64,000 nucleotides of DNA. Source: Stenopsyche tienmushanensis. Its lineage: Eukaryota > Arthropoda > Insecta > Trichoptera > Stenopsychidae. How positions within the stretch are numbered: position 1 is the first letter of the stretch; each line of letters opens with the position of its first letter. This document shows positions 56,829 through 64,000 of this stretch, piece by piece. Below the pieces are notes generated by a model. It did no database searches. It was not told the DNA's origin and worked only from the letters and a program-made list of their open reading frames with translations. The position numbers and the translations under genes are program-made. The DNA is taken from assembly GCA_008973525.1 (NCBI GenBank), contig WACJ01000119.1, positions 310,001 through 374,000 of the forward strand. Reading direction: 5' to 3'.

Positions 56829-57245
56829 CTATGAGGAGGATTCAAATATAAGAAGGAATTTTGCTGTACAAATTTACTAGTGATATATAAAAATACAAAT
56901 GAAGAAAGAAGACGATAAGTAGTATCCTCTGTTGCGCAACACGTAATTGATCGTATTTATTTAAGCAGCCTTAGCATCATCTAGCAGCTGACAGTAGTAG
57001 ACCGCATTCACTGTCTGTCTGTCAAGTAGAAAATCAATCAATAAAATACATTTTGAGCCCGCAAAATACCGTAGCCATCACATCCAGTAGACTGTTAGCT
57101 AGAGTAGCATCATCGAAGTACGCTTCAAATCTCCTCAAAATATTATTTGATTTCACGTCTTCGTTTACGAGAAAACGAATAATTATGTGTTGCGCAACAC
57201 TTTCTTCGGTGACGAGTTCAAATTTGTGCAGCATAATTCCGAACT
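56829..57245. mobile_element. Mariner-3 inverted structure (two 5' ends facing outward)
   Basis: The left end GGAATTTTGCTGTACAAATT with CTGTTGCGCAACACGTAATT is mirrored on the right, read inversely, by GGAATTATGCTGCACAAATT with GTTGCGCAACACATAATTAT. On the minus strand 57234-57034 encodes MLHKFELVTEESVAQHIIIRFLVNEDVKSNNILRRFEAYFDDATLANSLLD, the first half of a mariner/SETMAR-type transposase DNA-binding domain. Both sides thus derive from the 5' part of one mariner family. Internal rearrangement has removed the catalytic domain. Confidence 0.65.
57034..57234 (-). pseudogene. Mariner-3 transposase N-terminus (66 codons)
   Basis: Residues 13-50 (ESVAQHIIIRFLVNEDVKSNNILRRFEAYFDDATLANSLLD) follow the pattern I.FL..EG.K...I.RRL.A.FGD.TL, characteristic of the first helix-turn-helix of mariner transposases. 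The expected V.DW..KF..GR continuation is lost. The Met may be the authentic start, since it is preceded by the putative TIR region. Not functional. Confidence 0.7.
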
Positions 57246-57261
57246 AAATTACTCAAAAATA

Positions 57262-57445
57262 CAGTCAACCCTCCTATAGCGTTCACTTCATTTGTGGCGT
57301 CATTTACGTAAGCAACGGGTAAAATACTAGTCACTTGCACTTGTAAATAAACTAAAAACGTAACAAATTTTGTATGTCTAATTTTCTATAGAGTTTTACT
57401 TCCATAGCGGGGTCTCTATGTTGACGCTATAGAAGGGCTTGATTG
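57262..57445. mobile_element. Pogo/Tigger-like MITE, complete (184 bp)
   Basis: It is flanked by TA at 57260-57261 and 57446-57447. The left end CAGTCAACCCTCCTATAGCG and the right end, read inversely, CAATCAAGCCCTTCTATAGC match with one indel over about 22 bp. CAGT-type ends with TA duplication fit Tc1/mariner-superfamily MITEs of the pogo type. No coding capacity. Confidence 0.75.
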
Positions 57446-57984
57446 TAATATAAATTTTAAAATATTATCAATTCATTTTTTGTCAATTTTTTTGCGTGTA
57501 TTTCTGTAGGAACGCTCTGAAAATAGTAAAATAAAAGACAGCGTACGCTTTCTGAACCTGAACTCTTTACTGTATTCATATTCCAAAAGACATTTTGATA
57601 TGTTCTCCTTTTAATGTCGAGTTTCATCGAAAATTGCACTTCACATATAAATTTCTGTTTGTATTGTTTTTTTAAAAATATAGTCTTGGTAGAATAAATT
57701 AGCTAGAACGTCACGATAATTGAAACCAAGTGACAGTTGATAAGAAAGGAAAGGGAAAATCGTTTGTATGTGTACATAGCATAAAGCAACTACTTAACCA
57801 ACAATGCGCCTATTTTATTATATATTACACAAACGCATCTTAATCTTTTATCTAGCAATTTTTGTTAACTTAAGGAGTAAAATTGACTACCTAACCTGTT
57901 CGATGTTATCAATTGTCCGGGTGTCCTAATTCAGTTTTTTTTCTGCACACCATCGGTTTTCGTAAAGCTGTTCATCCATAACAG
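57446..57984. other. Unassigned AT-rich DNA
   Basis: No repeat or gene. A 60-codon minus frame at 57457-57639 is without motif. Confidence 0.4.
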
Positions 57985-58325
57985 TTCATGAATGCAGACC
58001 TTGTTGTGCGTGAGGCGATTTTTCGATGTGTCAGAAGTCCGAAATTTGGACCAATTGGACACGGAAACCTTGCAGCTATTTCCTTCAATTTTAGGGCATT
58101 TATGGCTTTCTGTAACAGCTTTGGGAGATAATGAAAAGTCTATTCCTATATTTATCTTATCCTAATTAGAATATTCAGCTAGTTTCCTCTCACACGCAAT
58201 AATTGGGGAAAAAGCATATCCTCGCGTTTCATTATTTTTAAATCTACGATTTTGCACCCCGTTGTGCACTTTGTGAATGGGTTGAACTAATATATAGCTC
58301 GCGTTAGAGGAGGGTCCCTATATCG
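57985..58325 (+). mobile_element. R1-clade 3' end with diverged 3' UTR
   Basis: TTCATGAATGCAGACCTTGT begins the tail (NADLVVREAIFRCVRSPKFGPIGHGNLAAISFNFRAFMAFCNSFG). The 3' UTR keeps the order seen at 30900-31104: AGCTAGTTTCC, TTTTGCACCCCGTTGTGCAC, TGAATGGGTTGAAC, AGCTCGCGTTAGAGGAGGGT. It ends around 58315. A stop follows GFG-like sequence. This is the most diverged long copy and helps define conserved UTR blocks. Confidence 0.75.
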
Positions 58326-58383
58326 GTAGTTTTCATCCATAAAATAATCGATATCCAATCAGGAATACGACCCGCTGATAGAA

Positions 58384-58715
58384 ATAATTAAATTTATTTT
58401 ATTTTGTTGGTTTTATTATAAATATGAACAAACATACTAAATATCGATTTTTATATATAAAATATACTGTATGTTAATTATACTATACCTATATTATTTG
58501 AGATAGTGCAAACAATAAGTTGACAAAGTTGTATTGCAATCAGATGAAACAGTATGACAGCGCATTGAATACGGACAAACAAACATTAATTTTTATATAC
58601 TAAATTATGCCTATTTTACTTGCGCAATTTTTAGCAATAAGTGGACGAAGTTTTATCGCAATATGATAAATGATATGGCAGCACATTACATACGAACAAA
58701 GAGAGATTTTTTTTT
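58384..58715 (-). mobile_element. Helitron fragment (copy H4)
   Basis: TTGGTTTTATTATAAATATG on the left, then TTGAGATAGTGCAAACAATA, AGTTGACAAAGTT, and a second unit with ATTTTTAGCAATAAGTGGAC match H1 in order. The CTAG terminus is missing on the left. The right end is blurred by a T-run at 58708-58717. Confidence 0.65.
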
Positions 58716-59708
58716 TTATAAACATCCTTTGTTCTTATATGACAATTCTTTTAGAAACAAATTTTGATCGCGTCCCTTTGATAATGCTATTTTTGTCCCA
58801 TTTTTAATCCAGACATTCGAGACAACATAAGTCGGAAGCAAGTTCGTAGACATGTCGAAAAAGGGCCATCGATCAAATTAATTTGGCACTGGCGTAAAGC
58901 GCGCATTCCCGCACGCCGTCGATTAGTTTCCCTTCCCGCCGCGCGCGAGCAGTCCAGTGGCGCCACTCGAATACACAGGTAAATAAATTAAAACACGTAA
59001 CGTGTTGCCCAATCTAATTCCGTGTGCCTAGTTACTTAAAAGATTAAAACAAATAAATTAACTGCTGAAATTCCACGTGGCGGTGGTCCGACCCGCTGTA
59101 AGTACATTCGGTGTGTTTACATAGCGATACTTCCCAGAAAAGGTTCAGCTGAACAAGCCACTTTTGCTCGTGTAAAACTTGGGTATGTTATCTATTTGCC
59201 TTCACTCTCCTAACTACCCTTCATTTAATTTTCAATAATGATAACTCTGCGGAAGATACCTATTCCATTATTCAAATTAGGAAACTTTTACCTAGGCTGC
59301 AAATGCCTCCGAAGCCCCGGTTAAGTATTTATATATGCCATTATGTATCGGGGATGTCTTAAAACGAGAGACTTTCTTTCTGAGTTTTAATCATGGAAGA
59401 TTTAAGAAACTCGGAGGAGGATATTTCAGGGGATTAAAAACTTGAAGTTGTTTTCTCAGCGTTTTTCAGTTGCGCTTTTTGGATGAAATTTCCCCAAGGA
59501 GGCGTTAAAATTTTCAGATAGTTAGCTGATTGACAGACACTGAACGCTAAACGATTGTCTAATCGCAGATGAAACAATTTGTCTTGGATCAAAGTTACAA
59601 AATAATTATAAAATTATATATAAAAACTACTCTCAAGTTCTCATTTCTAATCATACGCCATAATTAACCCTTTGATTAGTGAGTTGAATTTAAATCAAAT
59701 TAAACATA
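58716..59708. other. Unassigned DNA with a GC-rich tract
   Basis: At 58900-58975 there is a CpG-rich stretch ending CACTCGAATACACAGGTAAATAA, which looks like a donor splice site. It contains GAGCAGTCCAGT, loosely like an arthropod initiator. A short 5' non-coding host exon is conceivable but unproven. The remainder (to 59700) is mixed composition without repeats. Confidence 0.3.
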
Positions 59709-60147
59709 TCTTATATATAAAAATGAATTGTTGTTTGTTTGTATGCAATGCACTGCCATACCGTTCATCAAATTGCAATAAAACTTCGTTTATTTATTGC
59801 CAAACATTGCGCAAGTAATATAGGCATAGTTTAATATATAAAAATTAATGTTTGTTTGTCCGTATTTAATGCGCTGCCATACCGTTCATTCGATTGCGAT
59901 AAAACTTTTCCAACTTATTGTTTGCACTTTCTCGAATAATATAGGTATAGTATAATTAACATACAGTATGTTTTATATATAAAAATCGATGTTTGTATGT
60001 TTGTTCATATTTATAATAAAACCAACAAAATAAAATAAATTTAATTATTTCTATCATTCCTAATTAAACAAGACAACTTTTTTAAATTTCAAACGATATT
60101 TTTAGAATTATTACTTCTGTGACAGCAAAGCGCCTAATACCAGCTAG
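59709..60147 (+). mobile_element. Non-autonomous Helitron (copy H3, longest)
   Basis: Starts TCTTATATATAAAAATGAAT, ends AATACCAGCTAG followed by T. Two tandem units of about 120 bp with TGCCATACCGTTCAT, a TATATATAAAAATCGATG unit and TTATAATAAAACCAACAAAA. The segment before the CTAG end (GACAGCAAAGCGCCTAATACC) can only partly form a terminal hairpin. No coding capacity. Confidence 0.7.
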
Positions 60148-61044
60148 TCAACCACTCATTTGAATTCGATCGCATATATGCGCAATTACTAATCAACGGA
60201 ATAATATTAAAAAAAATAGTTAATAACGAAAATATAATGTTTCAAAAAATAGTTTACGGTATCATACCGTATCATGACCTGAGTAAGTCCTCGCATTTGC
60301 TCTATGACTTGCTGCTCTGAATGAACAAAAAGTACGCCTCTAAAGCGAACGCTTGCTTCTCCCTCGTTTATTATATGATCGCTATTAAACTTACATAATA
60401 AAAAACATTAAATCATAATCTTTCAATTGAATACTGTACTATTTTTTTTTCAGAATAATTGTAATTTAAAGGCGCGCTTTTAAAATAAGGAAGTTTCCCT
60501 GACGCATCATGTAAACTTATTTAATCTGGTTTTTTAAATGAATAAAAGAAAAATTCTTTGCAAATTTGTATACATTCATAAATAGGGATAATTTGTCATA
60601 GTATTATTTGTAAAAAAATATCTTTTCAAATCAAACACCAGCTTCAAGCTTTATGCCAGCATTTGAAAGGCTCTTTTGTGTGCATTCGGTGAGCTTAAAG
60701 CGGAATTATCCATTCGGAATTGCTAATACTGGGTGATTAGACCACTGCAAAGGCTTATTGTTGACAATTAGAGGACTTAAAGCAGAAGCTGAAGGATAAT
60801 TGTACAATTTTAATCAACAAAACGGATAATTTATGATCACGACAAATCATGCCTTCGAATGACTAGAGGGGATTTGTCTAGTCTAGAATTTTGGCAAAAT
60901 CGATTTTTTTTGCACGCTTTCAAAGTTGAGATTTATAAGAATATATTTACCAAAAACGAATATAAAATTCTAATTATTTATGGATTTATAGCTTTTTTGA
61001 TGACGCGAAAATCAAGCCTACTTCAATCAAGAATCAAGAAAATC
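60148..61044. other. Unassigned AT-rich DNA
   Basis: Apart from the short F2-linked string CGCATATATGCGCAATTACT at 60171, nothing recognisable. Confidence 0.35.
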
Positions 61045-61200
61045 GAAACTACTTTTTTCATCACGGTTGACATAATATCTCATGTTTTAATCAATTGATT
61101 TACTTCAAATTTAATACGAAATTTTATTACATAATCTTCTATCGTTTATACCAGATTTATGTCAAAATTTTATTATAAACTATTTAAAAAAAATTAAAAC
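61045..61200 (+). repeat. Dispersed repeat F4, copy 2
   Basis: CACGGTTGACATAATATCTC, TTTTAATCAATTGA, TTTACTTCAAATTTAATACG and CCAGATTTATGTCAAAATTT match the minus strand of 37425-37610. Part of an open 79-codon frame that is not conserved in the other copy. Confidence 0.65.
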
Positions 61201-62439
61201 TTAATCATCATCATTTTTATTTAACTTAACGCTATAAATTTTTTGCCTCTAGATTAGAATACCCCCTCAAAAACATTAAAGCTGAGAAATTTAATCTCAT
61301 ATCATACATTTGGATTTGAATAAATTCATACCGGGATCTATTGACATATACGTGATAGAATTTTCCGGCATCCTCAATATTTGAATATTATTTAGGGATC
61401 GATATCCATTAGAGCTTCGACCTTTTTCGGGTCCTAATTTAGTTACACGTGTGTCTTTTTAGGTTTTAAGGTTTCCGTGTTAATTTTAGAGCTTTTGCGC
61501 GCGCGCTAATTGGAAAAAGCCTATGGATTTTTTCGAAAATGAAAATATCCGCGTTGTTATTAATAAAAGCGTATTTTAAATGTTCGTGCGCGAGGCCGGA
61601 AAAGAGTACTCGAGGGGTATTTTTTAAGGGTGCAGTAAGATTTTGCACAAGAACGAAATGTCGAGAGTCTTCCCGCGGGTCCTTGGGGGTCCACTTCTAG
61701 ATAGGATCGAGCACAAAATAGGTGTGTTTATTAAGGGTCCTTGCTCGCCATATAATGGACTATAATGCTCAGCATTACATTCCGTTATGATGATGCTTAA
61801 AAGATACTTTCGTATTCGATGTTGAAATTTCATAAATCGCAATTTCTCGCTGTGGAATTTTGGCTCTTGTTATGGAAAAGCTTTTGATTTGGTTCATTTA
61901 TTCAGGGACTCGAGAAATTATTTGAACAACTGTCCTTAATTTTCTTCACATGATCGAGGTTTTTTTTATTAATTCCCGATCTTTCAATAAGAACGCTCAA
62001 CTTTTAAATGTAAATAAAACAATCTGTATATAAGATATCCACTCAATTTTATATATATTTAAAATCATATTTAATGGCATTTATTATAAAATATAAAATT
62101 ATTATAATATTTGCCTCAAATTTGCTTAATGGCACATATTCAAAAGATACAATTTTCGATGACTTTGTCGCATAAATCTGGCCGAATTTACTGGACAACG
62201 TTCGTTATGTTGATTTTAAGGGCATTAATTGATTGTGATTTATACGCATAAATTATTTATTTAAGATAGCTTTGAATAAATAAGTCTAAACGAGTTAAAT
62301 CGCATGATATCTGTGGCCATTGTGCCCTCGAATGCTACAAGAAGTTATTTATCATCAAGTTGTTCATCCATTATATACTAACTATCATTGAACGTGTCTA
62401 TTGAAAAACCATGTATAAATCAATTTATTATACACTTAG
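61201..62439. other. Unassigned DNA
   Basis: AT-rich with a less AT-rich part at 61460-61700. Short minus-strand frames at 61466-61842 have no motif. Confidence 0.35.
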
Positions 62440-62860
62440 ATCTTTTTTTATGCGATAGATATGTTGCACGGGGAGTCGCATATAAAAAATCGTATAAAAC
62501 TACATAGAAAACTGAGGGATAAATTCCATTATTTTTAAAAATCGCATAACTTTAAATCAATGTGATAGAATGTACCAAAAACCGCACAAAAAAAGTTTAT
62601 AAAAACACAATACATATTTATGTTAGAATTTTTGAGAAGCGTTTCCAGATTTAAAAACAATTCCGTTCATCCATTGAGCTATACAAACTCAAATTATAAG
62701 GGTCGTAACTTGCACTAGTGATAATTTTAGATTTTTTTTAATGCGCATTCGCACAAAAAAAAAACTTTGTTCTATATAGAAAAATTATAGATAGGTTCAA
62801 TTATTTTTGAAAACCGCATAACTTCAAATTCGCATAAAAACAGACCCGAGTGTAATTAGA
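62440..62860. repeat. Dispersed repeat F5, copy 2 (two tandem units)
   Basis: Two diverged units, each with GCACAAAAAAA or GCATAAAAA, ACATAGAAAA/ATATAGAAAA and AAAAATCGCATAACTT/AAAACCGCATAACTT, begin near 62455 and 62740. The family also occurs at 1790-2075. Function unknown. Confidence 0.5.
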
Positions 62861-63834
62861 TCTAAATTAATAATTTATTATAATCTGGAAGCTTTTATTC
62901 TTTAATTTAGTTCAAAGAGATATCTATTTATTATTTGGATCAACGACTAGCCATGAGAATCCAATATGGTGTCATTTGATTATTATACGTTCAAGTCCTT
63001 TAAATATTCCATTCTGAACAAATAATTTCGTTTATCAAATTCATGAGATAGCAGACGTTTAAAAGCTATTTTTTCCATCATCAAATTAAATTCTACACGA
63101 TGAGTACTAAATTTGTTTGCGATAGAGTTCACGGCCCATCTGGATGATTCGCTACGTATTACACATAACTGCTTGAATAATTCAGATGTAAAATTTCGAT
63201 ATTCATCCGACGTTTAAACTAATTCGAAGGAACTCTCATAATTACATTTTCGCCGAGTGCCTCTCGAATTTATCATACATAAATCGCGGGGGGGTGATTC
63301 AGTGTGCGGAATTAAATATTTAGAAGTCGATACGTATTCGGGGGCGTCTATAATTCGTTAGACACAATGGCAGTTATGAATTTTCGTAGCTTACTGGCGA
63401 TTTTTCGCGAAAGTTGAAAATTTAATATTATATGATGTAAGCCGATTTCAATGGGATTTTTTTCAATTACGTTAATGGCCCATGTATCGTCCGAAAGACA
63501 TCAATCATCAATAAATGTCGAGTTTCATGCTCCTGGACCGAATCCCCGAAGCTTATATATATATTTTGTTATCATTAATGCGTATATTGTATAGGTTTTT
63601 TTATTTATCATTTTCGTGCGTATCGCAAGGAAGGATGAAATAAAAAATCCTTGCTTCAAGATTCGATACTTGGATGTGGTAATTTTTCACGCCGGATTTT
63701 GCCATCATTTCATCCATTGCCTCTATCAAATATTAACAAAGCTATCAAATATTATCCATAGGGATCTTGCCATATTTTTGGGTTTGTGTTCAATTATTAT
63801 CAGACTAGAAAATTTGCTTCAACTTCTTATATTA
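62861..63834. other. Unassigned AT-rich DNA
   Basis: No recognised repeats. The 83-codon frame at 63616-63867 runs into the possible mariner end and has no motif. Confidence 0.35.
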
Positions 63835-64000
63835 GGTGTATCAAGAAGTCCTTGCCGATTTGGATAGACGTCTGTTAGAGCTCAGTTTGTCCTGTTTGAA
63901 ATGTCAAAGCCCAAAATCGATATATTCGATAATATATGCTGCTGTTTTTCGACCAGCATAACCGTAGTCGACAGCTCAAGAGCATTTAAAGCATATCGAA
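63835..64000 (+). mobile_element. Possible mariner-like TIR at window edge
   Basis: TTAGGTGTATCAAGAAGTCC, then TTGCCGATTTGG, resembles a mariner-type TIR (T-TAGGTGT...AAGT) with TA just before it. If real, an element would run off the right edge. The next 150 bases have no transposase frame, as expected for a 5' UTR. Confidence 0.3.

Overview
This window is animal nuclear DNA, most likely from an insect. It is AT-rich, has no prokaryote-style gene array, and its longest open frame is only 263 codons. Every protein similarity I recognise by eye belongs to a transposable element. I found no convincing host exon, rRNA gene, functional tRNA or CRISPR array. Insect origin is inferred from the mix of R1-clade non-LTR retrotransposons, several mariner families, Helitrons and a possible tRNA-Leu-primed LTR element. 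The order cannot be named from this.

Layout. 0-5 kb: a Helitron, a duplicated DDE-transposase scrap, two tandem R1 3' ends and a mariner. 5-20 kb: mostly unassigned AT-rich DNA with scattered mariner-1 pieces, a Helitron and a GC-rich island at 18.9 kb. 20-32 kb: dense mosaic of Helitron pieces, mariner-1, mariner-2 and four-copy repeat family 'B', ending in a composite at 29.9-31.5 kb. 32.9-34.75 kb: a mariner with TIRs and TA duplications that contains R1-like sequence, including the only long ORF. 35-44 kb: repeat family F2, a large foldback palindrome with a possible reverse-transcriptase scrap beside it, and more R1 and mariner tails. 45-50 kb: R1 tails and a mariner split by a family-B element. 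50-64 kb: LTR/leader fragments, a pogo-like MITE, a mariner-3 inverted structure, another R1 tail and Helitrons.

How the parts relate. The clearest structure is nesting with measurable insertion scars. A 5'-truncated R1 copy (30584-31104) lies inside a family-B element between exact 14-bp repeats. A family-B element (48131-48902) lies inside a mariner, also between exact 14-bp repeats. A second family-B element (26419-27074) is flanked by 14-bp repeats differing at one base. Fourteen bases is the duplication length known for R1 at its 28S rDNA target, yet these sites are ordinary DNA and transposons. This suggests that an R1-clade machinery no longer confined to rDNA made both its own copies and the non-coding family-B copies. 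That is the most interesting proposal here, but it is an inference. All boundaries and similarities were judged by eye.
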